The notes beneath the pieces were generated by a model that was given only the letters and a program-made list of their open reading frames with translations, was not told the DNA's origin and made no database searches. Of a stretch of 64,000 nt of DNA, positions 9,094-18,835 are shown one piece after another. This stretch comes from Psychroflexus tropicus DSM 15496 (GTDB lineage: Bacteria > Bacteroidota > Bacteroidia > Flavobacteriales > Flavobacteriaceae): assembly GCF_000378765.1 (NCBI RefSeq), contig NZ_KB905343.1, forward strand, positions 66,914 to 130,913, written 5' to 3'. How positions within the stretch are numbered: position 1 is the first letter of the stretch; each line of letters begins with the position of its first letter. The translations under genes and the position numbers were made by a program.

Positions 9094-9480
9094 CTATTCT
9101 AACTCGTCTTTGGTATTCTCCTTTAATTCGTCCAATTCTCTTCTGTCTTTTTTAGTAGGACGCCCAGTTCCTTTTTTTCTATAATAGTCTTGAGAGTATT
9201 TCAGTAAATCCAATTTTTCCAGATTTTCTTTTGGTGTTATGTCTGTACAATAAATGCTCACTAACTTAGCTCCAACTCTTGACTTTGGCAAATCCAGAAC
9301 TTCAATTTTATAATTGATTTGATTCTTTCTGATTTCAATTTTGTCAGTTGGATAAACATTACGAGAAGGCTTAACAGACTCACCATCAATCTTTACATGA
9401 CCTTTTTTACAAGCATTGGTGGCAATGCTTCTGGTTTTAAAGTATCTCACTGCCCATAAGTATTTATCTACCCTCATCAA
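9094..9480 (-). CDS. S4-domain RNA-binding protein (Hsp15-like)
   Basis: A 128-residue basic protein whose first 60 residues form an S4 RNA-binding fold (MRVDKYLWAVRYFKTRS, then GHVKIDGESVKPS). The C-terminus is highly charged (KKGTGRPTKKDRRELDELK). In the family, Hsp15 (HslR) rescues stalled 50S subunits carrying peptidyl-tRNA; the same role is plausible here. Two in-frame ATG codons open the gene, and either could be the start. Confidence 0.87.
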   Translation of the reverse strand: MMRVDKYLWAVRYFKTRSIATNACKKGHVKIDGESVKPSRNVYPTDKIEIRKNQINYKIEVLDLPKSRVGAKLVSIYCTDITPKENLEKLDLLKYSQDYYRKKGTGRPTKKDRRELDELKENTKDELE

Positions 9481-9544
9481 ATTCTATTTTTACTTAAGCA
9501 AAAATATAAGAAAATCGTATCTTGCCCCCTAAAATTACAGTTAA

Positions 9545-10456
9545 ATGAAACTACAAAATATTGCTCTCATTTTTGCTCTTTTACTCATTATTTCTTGTAG
9601 TAATGATGACGATGGTCCAGGTGAAATTGTTACTAGAGATGTCGAGGAGGTCAAGGATGAGAATGCAGCACAGATTCAAAGTTTCCTAGAAACTCACTTT
9701 TACAGGTTTGAAGATAATCCTGAAAACCCAAACTTTCAAAAAATTGTTTTTGATACTATCGCTGAGCCAAACCAAGACGAAGAGCCGATTATTGACTCAG
9801 AATTTTTAGAATCTAAAACAGTTACACAAAGGGGAGTAGATTATAATCTGTACTACTTAAAGTTTAGAGAAGGAGCAGAATCTTCTAGGAAACCTACTTT
9901 TGCAGATTCAGTTTTGGTGACCTATAACGGTTTTTCTCTTTTTGATAAAGACGTTTTTGATGGGTCACCAAATCCTGTCTGGTTTGATTTAGTTAATAAT
10001 ATCGTTGGTTTCTATGAGGTCATGGATGAATTTCGTGGAGCTTCAAATTTTGTAGATACTAATCCAGACGGTACCGTCACTTTCGAAGATGATTTTGGGT
10101 TTGGAACCGTCTTTATTCCATCTGGCTTAGCCTATTTTTCTGCTCCTCCAACGGGTTCAGGAATTGATGCTTACGAGCCTATCGTATTTAATATTCAATT
10201 GTACAAGTCAATTGAGTCTGATCATGATAATGATGGAGTTGTTTCCTGGAGGGAAGATATCGATAATAATAGAAGAGTAACAGATGATGATACAGATGAA
10301 AATAGAGTTCCAAATTTCGCAGACACAGATGATGATGGGGACGGAGTCTCAACCCGAGATGAAATAACAGATGAAGATGATAATGTGATCTTTCCTTTCC
10401 CAGATTCTGATGCTGATGGAACTCCAGATTATTTAGACCCTACATTTCCTGAGTAG
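9545..10456 (+). CDS. FKBP-type peptidyl-prolyl isomerase lipoprotein with calcium-binding tail
   Basis: A 303-residue protein with a lipoprotein signal (LLLIISCSN). A central FKBP-like domain spans about residues 90-225 (ADSVLVTYNG..DKDVFDGS..WFDLVN, later GTVFIPSGLAYF). The last 75 residues are aspartate-rich repeats of the thrombospondin type 3 / EF-hand-like kind (DHDNDGVVSW, DTDDDGDGVSTRDE, DSDADGTPDYLDP), expected to bind calcium. It probably acts in folding at the outer membrane or periplasm. It stands alone, followed by a terminator shared with the convergent E2 gene. Confidence 0.85.
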   Translation: MKLQNIALIFALLLIISCSNDDDGPGEIVTRDVEEVKDENAAQIQSFLETHFYRFEDNPENPNFQKIVFDTIAEPNQDEEPIIDSEFLESKTVTQRGVDYNLYYLKFREGAESSRKPTFADSVLVTYNGFSLFDKDVFDGSPNPVWFDLVNNIVGFYEVMDEFRGASNFVDTNPDGTVTFEDDFGFGTVFIPSGLAYFSAPPTGSGIDAYEPIVFNIQLYKSIESDHDNDGVVSWREDIDNNRRVTDDDTDENRVPNFADTDDDGDGVSTRDEITDEDDNVIFPFPDSDADGTPDYLDPTFPE

Positions 10457-10479
10457 TGGGTTCCTTCAAATTATCAAAT

Positions 10480-10508
10480 AAAAAAAGCCCTTATTTAAGG
10501 GCTTTTTT
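10480..10508. terminator. Bidirectional terminator
   Basis: The hairpin AAAAAAGCCCTTA / TAAGGGCTTTTTT has A-runs on one side and T-runs on the other, so it can stop transcription from the FKBP gene and from the convergent E2 gene. Confidence 0.88.
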
Positions 10509-10528
10509 ATTGAATAAGATTATAGCTT

Positions 10529-11875
10529 TTAAATACCTCTATTGGTGTCAAAATTCTCCAAGTATTCTTTCATGCGTTGGATAAATTGGCCACCCAAGGC
10601 ACCATTAACCACTCTGTGGTCATAACTGTGTGATAAGAACATCTTGTATCTAATGCCAATGAAATCTCCTTCGGATGTCTCAATAACGGCAGGCACTTTT
10701 CTTATGGCTCCCAGGGCTAATATACCTACTTGTGGTTGATTGATGATAGGAGTTCCCATCACACTTCCAAAAGTTCCTACATTGGTTACGGTATAAGTAC
10801 CACCTTGGGTTTCGTCTGGCTTCAATTTTCCATCACGTGCTCTTGTCGCTAAATCATTTACTTGCTTAGCCATTCCTAAGAGATTGAGTTGATCTGCGTC
10901 CCTAATCACTGGAACTATTAAATTTCCATCAGGCAATGCTGCAGCCATTCCCAGATTGATATGCTTCTTCATAACAATCTTATCACCGTCTACAGATATA
11001 TTGATTTTAGGAAAATCTTTAATAGTCTTAGCAACAGTTTCCATAAAGATTGGAGTGAAAGTCAATTTTTCACCTTCTCTCTTTTGAAACTCATTTTTAT
11101 GTTTATTTCTCCAGTTCCATATATCTGTAACATCTACTTCAATAAATGATTGAACATGAGCGGAGGTCTGCGTACTAGCAATCATATGGCTAGAAATCAA
11201 TTTTCCCATCCTACTCATTTCTATCACTTCATCTTCTGCATTAATGTTGACAGGAGTTTCAACTTTTGGAGTTGGAGAAGGGGTTTTAGATTCGGTTTTT
11301 TCCTTAGCAACTGATTCTTGTTGTGTTTTAGATTCTACCTTGCCTTCTTTCTTCTCTTTAACGTAAGCTAGGATATCATCTTTAGTGACTCTTTCGTCTA
11401 ATCCTGAACCTTTTAAATTGTCTAGCTCTTCCAAAGATATATTTTCTTTAGAGGCGATATTTTTTACTAAAGGAGAGTAAAATCTAGACGAATTAGAATA
11501 ATTTGCAGTGGAACTAGCGTCAGATTTAGCTTGACTAACGCTTTCTTCAACAACAGAAGCTGCATTTTCAACTTCAGTAGTTTCAGTAGTAGTTGTGTCA
11601 CTCTCTACCTCAGAATCATCTCCGCTATCTTCACCTTCTACTTCGATGATAGCGACTACTTCGCCCACTTTCACCACATCATCTACAGAAAAAAGTTTTT
11701 CTACTAAAACACCATCAAATTCGCTGGGAACCTCGGAGTCTACTTTATCTGTAGCAATTTCTAACACTGCTTCATCTGCTTCGATTTGATCGCCAACTTC
11801 TTTAAGCCAGCTGGTAATGGTAGCCTCAGCTACACTTTCTCCCATTTTGGGTAATTTCAATTCTTTTTTTGCCAT
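10529..11875 (-). CDS. 2-oxo acid dehydrogenase dihydrolipoyl acyltransferase (E2)
   Basis: E2 core subunit of a 2-oxo acid dehydrogenase complex, 448 residues. An N-terminal lipoyl domain carries the attachment lysine Lys44 in EIATDKVDSEV. An acidic/Ser/Thr linker leads to a subunit-binding domain (about 132-172), then a charged linker and the catalytic acyltransferase domain. The catalytic motif usually written DHRxxDG reads DHRVVNG, with His420 kept and Asn424 in place of aspartate. Branched-chain or generic acyl specificity cannot be told apart. No E1 or E3 gene is adjacent. Confidence 0.93.
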   Translation of the reverse strand: MAKKELKLPKMGESVAEATITSWLKEVGDQIEADEAVLEIATDKVDSEVPSEFDGVLVEKLFSVDDVVKVGEVVAIIEVEGEDSGDDSEVESDTTTTETTEVENAASVVEESVSQAKSDASSTANYSNSSRFYSPLVKNIASKENISLEELDNLKGSGLDERVTKDDILAYVKEKKEGKVESKTQQESVAKEKTESKTPSPTPKVETPVNINAEDEVIEMSRMGKLISSHMIASTQTSAHVQSFIEVDVTDIWNWRNKHKNEFQKREGEKLTFTPIFMETVAKTIKDFPKINISVDGDKIVMKKHINLGMAAALPDGNLIVPVIRDADQLNLLGMAKQVNDLATRARDGKLKPDETQGGTYTVTNVGTFGSVMGTPIINQPQVGILALGAIRKVPAVIETSEGDFIGIRYKMFLSHSYDHRVVNGALGGQFIQRMKEYLENFDTNRGI

Positions 11876-11958
11876 ATATGTAACCTATAAGGTGTTTTTT
11901 AATTTAAAGTTGCAAATTTAATAAAATTAAGGCAGTCATGTTCCTAAATATGCATTTG

Positions 11959-13074
11959 TTAACTCAGTTCTATGACTTCTCCCTTTCTATATTTACTTTC
12001 GCTCCCAATAATGAATTTATGTTTCCTTGGTTTAATCCTGAAAGCATTATTTTTAGAATTAAGAGCAATTAGTGTATTTATTGCCTCTTTATAGCTAAGG
12101 TGATCAGAATCCAGGATGATAAAAGAATTATCAACAGCTATGTCTATTCTATCTGTTAAAAGAATTCTGTGCTTAAAAATTTGCTCTATAGAAGTCTTAA
12201 GATTTTCTTCCTTTGAAATTAAGTAGACATTTTGAAAATCTTGATTTTTGATTTTTATAGAGTTTAATCTCATTTTTTCAAGAGCCATTGTGAGTTTAAG
12301 GCTCATTTTTACAAGTTTAAATGAATTTTTATAATTCCTGAAGTGCTTTTTATAGAAGATGAACATCGCATTAAAAAATCGATTGAGATAGAGTTGATCC
12401 TTAGTTGTGCTCTCTCCTTTAAAGTGAAGAACTTTAATAGAACCAATATAATAATTTTGATAGCCTGACTTACAAATTCTATAACTTAGATCTATATCTT
12501 CTCCATACATGAAGTAGTCTTCATCAAAACCGCCGATTTCAATGTATTGGTCTCTTTTCATAAACATAAAAGCTCCTACTAGAATATCGGTGGGTCCACT
12601 ATCTTGTTGGTCTAAATTATTGTTGTAATAAGATAAGCAACTACCCATAATTTTTTTAAGTGCTACTTTTGGGGTAGGTATATTACGTTTACTTTCTTCT
12701 AAAAATTGACCACTACCATCTATCAATTGAACTCCTATCGCCCCAGGATTTTTTAAGTTAGGATAGATTTCAAGCAGATTAGTGAAACAATCTTCTGGAA
12801 CTACCGTGTCAGGGTTTAGAATACATAAATACTCACCTTTGGACCTTTCAACGCCGATGTTATTTCCTTTGGAAAACCCAAAGTTTTCTTCATTTTTTAT
12901 GATATAAACTTCTGGAAAGTTCTTTTTTACAAGATCGGAACTAACATCTTCAGAATTATTATCAACCACAATGATCTCTGCATCCAGATTCTCTATGGCT
13001 TTAGATACACTATCTAAGCACAACATGAGGTGATGAGGGACTTTATAAGTTAAAATAATTACAGAGAGCTTCAA
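11959..13074 (-). CDS. Family 2 glycosyltransferase
   Basis: A 371-residue GT-A glycosyltransferase. The N-terminus (MKLSVIILTY), AEIIVVDNNSED, the metal-binding LNPDTVVP and the acceptor-side GGFDEDYFMYGEDIDLSYR are all present in the order seen in rhamnosyltransferase-like GT2 enzymes. The C-terminal 100 residues are lysine-rich with no recognised domain. It lies five bases downstream of recR on the minus strand. Likely role: cell-surface polysaccharide. Confidence 0.9.
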   Translation of the reverse strand: MKLSVIILTYKVPHHLMLCLDSVSKAIENLDAEIIVVDNNSEDVSSDLVKKNFPEVYIIKNEENFGFSKGNNIGVERSKGEYLCILNPDTVVPEDCFTNLLEIYPNLKNPGAIGVQLIDGSGQFLEESKRNIPTPKVALKKIMGSCLSYYNNNLDQQDSGPTDILVGAFMFMKRDQYIEIGGFDEDYFMYGEDIDLSYRICKSGYQNYYIGSIKVLHFKGESTTKDQLYLNRFFNAMFIFYKKHFRNYKNSFKLVKMSLKLTMALEKMRLNSIKIKNQDFQNVYLISKEENLKTSIEQIFKHRILLTDRIDIAVDNSFIILDSDHLSYKEAINTLIALNSKNNAFRIKPRKHKFIIGSESKYRKGEVIELS

Positions 13075-13079
13075 GCAGA

Positions 13080-13703
13080 TTAATTTTTAAGTGAATTTTC
13101 AAACGGAACCCTTTGCAATATACTACGACCAAGCGTTATTTCATCAGCATATTCAAGCTCATCACCTATAGAAATCCCTCTAGCAATAGTAGAAGTCTTT
13201 AAGTTCTGCTCAGAGTTCTGTATCTGTTTATAAATATAAAAATTTGTAGTATCCCCTTCCATCGTACTACTTAGGGCAAATATGATCTCACTTACCTCGC
13301 CTTTTTTTATTTTTTCTACTAAACTTTCGATATTAAGCTGGCCTGGACCCACTCCATCCATTGGACTTATCTTGCCGCCTAAGACATGATATATTCCCTT
13401 GTACTGTTCAGTATTCTCTATGGCCATCACATCTCTGATGTCTTCTACCACGCATATAATAGATCCATCCCTGGAGGTGTCTTTGCAAATGCCACATGAA
13501 TCTTGATCTGAAATATTATGGCAGCTTTTACAGCGCTTCACTTTGGTTTTCAAATCAACCAGAGCTGTCGCTAAGTCGGTAGTTTGCGACTGTGGCTGTT
13601 TCAATAAATGTAAGGCAAGTCTCAATGCGGTTCGTTTACCAATTCCGGGAAGTAACGCAATCTCTTCTATTGCCTTTTCAAGATACTTTGATGAGAGTTC
13701 CAT
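13080..13703 (-). CDS. recR: Recombination protein RecR
   Basis: RecR works with RecO and RecF to load RecA at gaps. The 207-residue product has the N-terminal helix-hairpin-helix ([14 protein letters not shown]), the four-cysteine zinc site Cys58, Cys61, Cys70 and Cys73, and a Toprim domain ([29 protein letters not shown]). Length and domain order are standard. Confidence 0.96.
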   Translation of the reverse strand: MELSSKYLEKAIEEIALLPGIGKRTALRLALHLLKQPQSQTTDLATALVDLKTKVKRCKSCHNISDQDSCGICKDTSRDGSIICVVEDIRDVMAIENTEQYKGIYHVLGGKISPMDGVGPGQLNIESLVEKIKKGEVSEIIFALSSTMEGDTTNFYIYKQIQNSEQNLKTSTIARGISIGDELEYADEITLGRSILQRVPFENSLKN

Positions 13704-13786
13704 ATAGGGCTAAAATACAATTTTGAGTTTTCTTTTTATAAAAATCTTAAGAAAACATTTGTATTTTCGCCTTCCAAATTGAATCT

Positions 13787-15241
13787 ATGCAGGCTTATCA
13801 AATCCTACTTCTAGTTTTAGCATACTTTATTGTTCTCATACTGATTTCATTTCTCACTAATAAAAGCGGCAGTAACTCTGAGTTTTTCCAGGCTAACAGG
13901 CAGTCTCCTTGGTATTTAGTAGCTTTTGGAATGATAGGGGCTTCATTAAGTGGTGTTACTTTTATTTCAATTCCGGGGACAGTAGCCTTCAGTAGTTTTA
14001 GCTATTTTCAGGTGGTTTTAGGTTATACGATTGGATATGCTGTAATAAGTTTAGTGTTGATGCCGCTCTATTATAGAATGAATTTGACTTCAATTTATAC
14101 CTATTTAGAGTCTAGATTCGGAAACAGAGCTTACAAAACAGGGGCTTCTTATTTTATCCTTTCGAGAATAGTAGGGGCTAGTTTTAGACTTTTTCTTGTA
14201 GCCAATGTACTTCAACTGATTGTATTTGATGCTTTGGGAATACCTTATTATGTTACCGTAAGTATCACCATTCTATTGATTTGGCTTTATACCTTTAGAA
14301 GTGGTATTAAAACGATTGTCTGGACAGATACTCTACAAACGTTGTTTATGCTCGTGGCTTTGGGGATTTCGATTTATTTCATATCAGATGCTTTAGAAAT
14401 CAATAGTTTATGGAAGTACCTCGGAGATCACCAAAATTTTCAGATCTTCTTTTTTGAGGATTACAAAAGTTCTGATTTTTTCTTTAAACAGTTCGTATCA
14501 GGAATGTTTATCGCCATAGTGATGACAGGCTTAGACCAAGATATGATGCAAAAAAATCTGACCTGCAGAACTTTAAAGGATGCCCAAAAGAATATTTTTT
14601 GGTTTACTTTGGTTTTAACCGTAGTCAACTTTTTATTTTTATTCCTTGGTCTTCTTCTTACAGATTATGCCGACTTAATGGGCATTACAGAAATAAGAGA
14701 TGATCTTTTTCCTGCTGTAGCAACTTCAGGTGGCTTGGGAATTGCTATTGCAGTGACTTTTATACTAGGGCTTATTGCAGCAGCTTATTCCAGCGCCGAT
14801 AGTGCCTTAACTTCCCTAACTACCTCCATCAGTATTGATATTTTGGATATTGAAAAGCGTTATTCAGAAGCATCACAAACCAAAACTAGGAAGTGGATTC
14901 ATGTTCTCATGTCTCTGGTATTAATTGCAGTGATGATGATTTTTAAGTATGCTATTGCAGATAAGAGCGTGATCAATAAATTATTTGAATTCGCAGGTTA
15001 TACCTATGGCCCTTTATTGGGATTATATACATTTGGTTTGTTCACCAAATGGAGTGTAAAGGATAAATGGATTCCATTTGTCGCTATTTCTGCTCCGATT
15101 CTTTCTTACCTGATTAGTGAATGGAGTTTGATTTATATTAATTTTGAATTTGGCTTTTTCATTTTAATTCTGAACGGCTTGTTAACCTTCTTAGGCCTAA
15201 TATTGATTAGAAGCCAAAAGGATCAACGTGCAAGCCTCTGA
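13787..15241 (+). CDS. Sodium:solute symporter family transporter
   Basis: A 484-residue membrane protein of the SSS family with about 13 hydrophobic segments. Family-typical stretches are FGMIGASLSGVTFISIPG early and the later AAYSSADSALTSLTTSISID, where Ser/Thr residues line the Na+ site in homologues. The substrate is unknown. The gene is divergent from recR, and its last 45 bases overlap the 3' end of the convergent CoA-binding gene. Confidence 0.92.
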   Translation: MQAYQILLLVLAYFIVLILISFLTNKSGSNSEFFQANRQSPWYLVAFGMIGASLSGVTFISIPGTVAFSSFSYFQVVLGYTIGYAVISLVLMPLYYRMNLTSIYTYLESRFGNRAYKTGASYFILSRIVGASFRLFLVANVLQLIVFDALGIPYYVTVSITILLIWLYTFRSGIKTIVWTDTLQTLFMLVALGISIYFISDALEINSLWKYLGDHQNFQIFFFEDYKSSDFFFKQFVSGMFIAIVMTGLDQDMMQKNLTCRTLKDAQKNIFWFTLVLTVVNFLFLFLGLLLTDYADLMGITEIRDDLFPAVATSGGLGIAIAVTFILGLIAAAYSSADSALTSLTTSISIDILDIEKRYSEASQTKTRKWIHVLMSLVLIAVMMIFKYAIADKSVINKLFEFAGYTYGPLLGLYTFGLFTKWSVKDKWIPFVAISAPILSYLISEWSLIYINFEFGFFILILNGLLTFLGLILIRSQKDQRASL

Positions 15242-15559
15242 GATCTTGATTCCATTCAATTCGAGTTTATTTTTAAGTGCAGGATTTTCGGTTCCTGGAT
15301 TAAAAATGACTCGTTTAGGTTTCAATTTGAGTAAAAATGATTCGTATTCTTCTTGATGGCTAGGATTGATATATAAGGTTACTGTATCGACTTCCTCTTT
15401 CGTAGAAATCTGGGTTGAAATTTTTACGCCCTCTACTTCACCTTTACGTTTCCCAACAGCTAACACCTTGTATCCTTTATTCAGCAATGCAATAATAGCC
15501 TTATAAGAATAACGATTTGGGTTTTCTGAAGCTCCAATTACAAGTGTTCTGTCTTTCAT
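15197..15559 (-). CDS. CoA-binding domain protein (YccU-like)
   Basis: A 120-residue single-domain Rossmann protein of the CoA-binding family: TLVIGASENPNRYSYKAI, the nucleotide-loop GYKVLAVGKRKGEV, and VIFNPGTENPAL near the C-terminus. The function of such stand-alone domains is not established. The gene overlaps the end of the convergent symporter gene by 45 bases, and no terminator lies between them. Confidence 0.85.
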   Translation of the reverse strand: MKDRTLVIGASENPNRYSYKAIIALLNKGYKVLAVGKRKGEVEGVKISTQISTKEEVDTVTLYINPSHQEEYESFLLKLKPKRVIFNPGTENPALKNKLELNGIKISEACTLILLASNQY

Positions 15560-15609
15560 AAAAGTATTGATCTTTTTTGTTTAATGCTTTTTGGGGTTTG
15601 ATTATCAAC

Positions 15610-15627
15610 CTGTTAAAGTCTGTTAAG
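15610..15627. promoter_or_regulatory. Tandem CTGTTAA direct repeats, one helical turn apart
   Basis: Two CTGTTAA units lie exactly 10 bp apart, about 50 bp upstream of the CoA-binding gene start. Spacing of one helical turn is typical of a regulator site, but no regulator is known from this sequence. The rest of the 183-bp gap holds only the DUF192-gene terminator. Confidence 0.35.
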
Positions 15628-15705
15628 GATCGTAACAAAGGTCGTTTTTTCTCGTTTATATATTAAATATTATGACTTGGATTAGCCTCTGGTACATTAA
15701 CTTTC

Positions 15706-15749
15706 AAAATAAGAAAAAGGTATTCGTCTTGAATATCTTTTCTTATTTT
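15706..15749 (-). terminator. Hairpin at the 3' end of the DUF192 lipoprotein gene
   Basis: A long imperfect stem (AAAATAAGAAAA.. / ..TTTTCTTATTTT with an inner GTATTC/GAATAT pairing) includes the stop codon of the DUF192 gene. It would terminate the folE-cysS-yidD-lgt-DUF192 run. Confidence 0.65.
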
Positions 15750-16225
15750 AATAAAGCTTTGTCTCCTAATTTTAAGCCTAGCTTTTTTACGACTCCTGAG
15801 TTCACCTCAAGAACATACTGAGAAGGAACAGTTGATGAAATCAACGATTCAGATAGAGGAGTGGTATCCAGATTAAAATCAACAATCTTGAAAGACTTAT
15901 CAAAATAAATGAGATCTAAAGCAATATAAGTGTTCTTCATGTAAAACGAAGGTCTTGGAGCCTCCGCCTCATAAAGAAAGAGCATTCCCTGGTTTTCTTG
16001 CATTTCTTTTCTGTGCATTAAACCTGTTTCTTTCTGAAAATTTGATTTTGCTAATTCAATATTGAAAACCTGTTCTAGGGTATCTTCATTTTTTAAAAAC
16101 TGTAAAAGGGTATCGTTTTTAAATTTATAGTTCTGCGTTAAGTTTAACTGATTTTCTTTTTTAGACTGACAGGCCCATAGGCTAAAAACACAGAATACAA
16201 TGAAAAATAAATTATGCGGCTTCAC
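15743..16225 (-). CDS. DUF192 family lipoprotein
   Basis: A 160-residue protein with a lipoprotein signal (FSLWACQSKK). The DUF192 signature is clear: ETGLMHRKEM, the NQGMLFLYE strand, and PSFYMKNTYIALDLIYFD. The biochemical function of the family is unknown. Its start overlaps the end of lgt by 14 bases; as a lipoprotein it would be a substrate of that enzyme. Confidence 0.87.
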   Translation of the reverse strand: MKPHNLFFIVFCVFSLWACQSKKENQLNLTQNYKFKNDTLLQFLKNEDTLEQVFNIELAKSNFQKETGLMHRKEMQENQGMLFLYEAEAPRPSFYMKNTYIALDLIYFDKSFKIVDFNLDTTPLSESLISSTVPSQYVLEVNSGVVKKLGLKLGDKALLK

Positions 16226-17042
16226 GTGGTTGTGCTTTTTTATTTGAAAAGTAAATTATGGCAAAACCAATAATAATCATAGGTAAACTCAGTAGTTGTC
16301 CTGTATTAAAAAGCCAGTCGGCACGCTCGGCGACTTGTGGTTCTTTGACGTATTCCACAAAAAATCTTATGGTCCAAAGCAAGGTGAAGAAAATTCCAAA
16401 GAGTACGCCTTGCTGATGTTTTACTTTAGTTTTCCAGAAAATTAAAGAGAGCACAGCAAACAAAATCAAATAACATACAGATTCATACAATTGAGCTGGG
16501 TGTCTTGGGAAACTTTCCCCAAGCTGAACAAAGACAACACCAAAATCTGAATTAGTGGCTTTTCCAATAATTTCAGAATTCAAAAAATTACCAATTCTGA
16601 CAAAGGCTCCACCAAAGGCGACTGGCATAGTGATTCGATCTAAAATCCAGAAAATGGATTTCTGTGTCACCTTCTTGCTATAAAAATACATGCCAATGGC
16701 AATGCCTATAGCGGCTCCATGGCTAGCCAAGCCTCTAAACCCTGTGAATTCAATTTCAGGTACGAAACTAACAGGAAGAAAAACTGATAAAGGGTCTTCT
16801 AAAAACAATTCAGGTTGATAAAAAATAACATGACCTAACCGTGCTCCAACTAGAGTAGAAAAGATAGTGTAGATCAATAATTTATCTAGTTTTTCTAAAG
16901 AAACGCCTTCAGCAATAAAAATTCGTTTGGTGATATAAAACCCAGCCCCAAAAGCAATGAGGAACATTAAACTGTAATATCTTATCGTAAAAAAACCTAA
17001 ATCTATACCTAAGGAAGGATCCCATTGAATGGCTTGGAACAT
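16212..17042 (-). CDS. lgt: Prolipoprotein diacylglyceryl transferase
   Basis: Lgt attaches diacylglycerol to the lipobox cysteine of prolipoproteins. The 276-residue product has about seven membrane helices and the hallmark segments RGLASHGAAIG, VRIGNFLNSEIIGK and HPAQLYES. It fits a genome with many lipoprotein genes, several of them in this window. It is co-directional with yidD and cysS. Confidence 0.96.
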   Translation of the reverse strand: MFQAIQWDPSLGIDLGFFTIRYYSLMFLIAFGAGFYITKRIFIAEGVSLEKLDKLLIYTIFSTLVGARLGHVIFYQPELFLEDPLSVFLPVSFVPEIEFTGFRGLASHGAAIGIAIGMYFYSKKVTQKSIFWILDRITMPVAFGGAFVRIGNFLNSEIIGKATNSDFGVVFVQLGESFPRHPAQLYESVCYLILFAVLSLIFWKTKVKHQQGVLFGIFFTLLWTIRFFVEYVKEPQVAERADWLFNTGQLLSLPMIIIGFAIIYFSNKKAQPREAA

Positions 17043-17090
17043 GCTTAATTAATTTGTGGGCTAATATACAGAATATTGAAATGTTGATGC

Positions 17091-17336
17091 TTATTCCTTA
17101 TCTTTTTTAGGTGGAGGTACTGGGTCATAACCAGACTTACCCCAGGGGTGGCATTTTGATATTCTCAACACACTCAAATAAAATCCTTTAAGAACGCCAT
17201 GGGTTTGAATAGCTTCCAATGAATAATGAGAGCAAGTTGGCTGAAACCTACAACTAGGGCCCAGTAACGGAGAAATTATCCATTGGTAAAATTTGATAAG
17301 GATGACAAATGGAAAGATCAGCACCTGGCGCCACAT
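17091..17336 (-). CDS. yidD: Membrane protein insertion efficiency factor
   Basis: An 81-residue YidD protein, thought to assist YidC-dependent membrane insertion. It begins with an amphipathic N-terminus ([19 protein letters not shown]) followed by the invariant [10 protein letters not shown] and the C-terminal [14 protein letters not shown]. It sits two bases after cysS. Confidence 0.94.
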   Translation of the reverse strand: MWRQVLIFPFVILIKFYQWIISPLLGPSCRFQPTCSHYSLEAIQTHGVLKGFYLSVLRISKCHPWGKSGYDPVPPPKKDKE

Positions 17337-17338
17337 GC

Positions 17339-18832
17339 TTAATTATGGATCTGAAACGTAGTACCTTCTTTGCTGTCTTTAAGCTCCACATTCATTTCTA
17401 ATAATTTATCTCTTATCTTATCGCTGGTTTCAAAATCTTTATTGAGCCTGGCGTGATTTCTCATGTCGATTAAAAATTGAATTAGCTCTTCATAATCATC
17501 TGTATGGCTTGAGGAAGAAGCACTTCCATCAACATTTTCAATCCCCATGACTTCAAAGATAAAGTCATGAAGAGTAGATTCCAATAGATCTATATTTTCC
17601 TGAGTTAATGCTAATTTTCCAGATTTTGCCAGATTGATTTGTTTAACAGCTTCGAATAAATGTGCGATGAGTACTGGGCTATTAAAGTCATCATTCATGG
17701 CTTCATAACACTTATCTTTCCAAGCAGATACATCGAAATCTGAGGTTTTTGAAGGCTGGATAGTCTTTAAAGTAGAAAGACTATCCATCAGTTTATGATA
17801 ACCTTTCTCGGCAGCAGACAAAGCTTCGTCAGAAAAGTCCAGTATGCTTCTATAATTGGCCTGAAGCATAAAAAATCGGACAACGGGAGCTTGATAAGCT
17901 TTGGATAAGTTTTCATTTTGGCCAGTAAAAAGTTCACGAGGTAAGATATTGTTGCCGGTGCTTTTTGCCATCTTTTTACCATTGAGTGTCAACATATTGG
18001 CGTGCATCCAATAATTGACAGGGTCTTCGCCAGTGGAAGCCTGACCCTGAGCAATTTCACATTCGTGGTGAGGGAATTTCAAATCCATTCCGCCTCCATG
18101 AATATCAAATTGTTTGCCTAGGTATTTGGTGCTCATCACCGTGCATTCTAAATGCCAGCCAGGGAAGCCGATTCCCCACGGAGATGGCCAGCGCATGATG
18201 TGTTGAGGTTCAGCCTTTTTCCAAAGGGCAAAATCCTGAGGGTTTTTCTTTTCAGACTGCCCAGTGAGTTCTCTTGTATTGGAGATAAGATCTTCAATGT
18301 TTCTGCCGCTTAGCTTACCATAGTGTTTAGACTCATTGTATTTCATGACATCAAAATAAACATTACCACCGACTTCATAAGCCAAGCCTTTGTCGATAAT
18401 GGTTTTGATGGTTTCTATCTGTTCTATTATATGGCCGGTTGCTGTAGGTTCAATACTAGGGGGGAGGTTGTTGAACTTTTCCAAAATCTGATGAAAATCA
18501 ATGCTATATTTCTGCACGACTTCCATCGGTTCAATTTCCATCAACTTTGCCCTTTTCGCAATGCGGTCTTCTCCTTCTTCTCCATCATTTTCAAGATGGC
18601 CAGCATCTGTAATATTTCTTACATAGCGGACTTTGTAACCTAAATGCTTAAGGTAACGAAACACCAAGTCAAAAGAAATGAAGGTTCTACAATTACCAAG
18701 ATGTACATTGCTATAAACGGTTGGCCCGCATACATACATACCAACATAATCTTCGGTAAGTGGTTTAAACTCTTCTTTTTTTCCTGTAATGGAATTGTAA
18801 ATCTTCAGGGATTGATGCTCGTATAAAGCCAT
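17339..18832 (-). CDS. cysS: Cysteinyl-tRNA synthetase
   Basis: Class I aminoacyl-tRNA synthetase, 497 residues. The HIGH-type motif reads HLGN in [13 protein letters not shown] after the zinc ligand in CGPTVY. The second signature is KKMAKSTGN, a normal variant of KMSKS, and the zinc-site [11 protein letters not shown] and HHECEIAQ are present. The C-terminal anticodon-binding domain is complete. It starts three bases after the folE stop. Confidence 0.97.
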   Translation of the reverse strand: MALYEHQSLKIYNSITGKKEEFKPLTEDYVGMYVCGPTVYSNVHLGNCRTFISFDLVFRYLKHLGYKVRYVRNITDAGHLENDGEEGEDRIAKRAKLMEIEPMEVVQKYSIDFHQILEKFNNLPPSIEPTATGHIIEQIETIKTIIDKGLAYEVGGNVYFDVMKYNESKHYGKLSGRNIEDLISNTRELTGQSEKKNPQDFALWKKAEPQHIMRWPSPWGIGFPGWHLECTVMSTKYLGKQFDIHGGGMDLKFPHHECEIAQGQASTGEDPVNYWMHANMLTLNGKKMAKSTGNNILPRELFTGQNENLSKAYQAPVVRFFMLQANYRSILDFSDEALSAAEKGYHKLMDSLSTLKTIQPSKTSDFDVSAWKDKCYEAMNDDFNSPVLIAHLFEAVKQINLAKSGKLALTQENIDLLESTLHDFIFEVMGIENVDGSASSSSHTDDYEELIQFLIDMRNHARLNKDFETSDKIRDKLLEMNVELKDSKEGTTFQIHN

Positions 18833-18835
18833 TGA

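Noticed and set aside
18323-18643. 106-codon plus-strand ORF opposite cysS
   Set aside because: It is antisense to a conserved synthetase domain and has no protein-like features.
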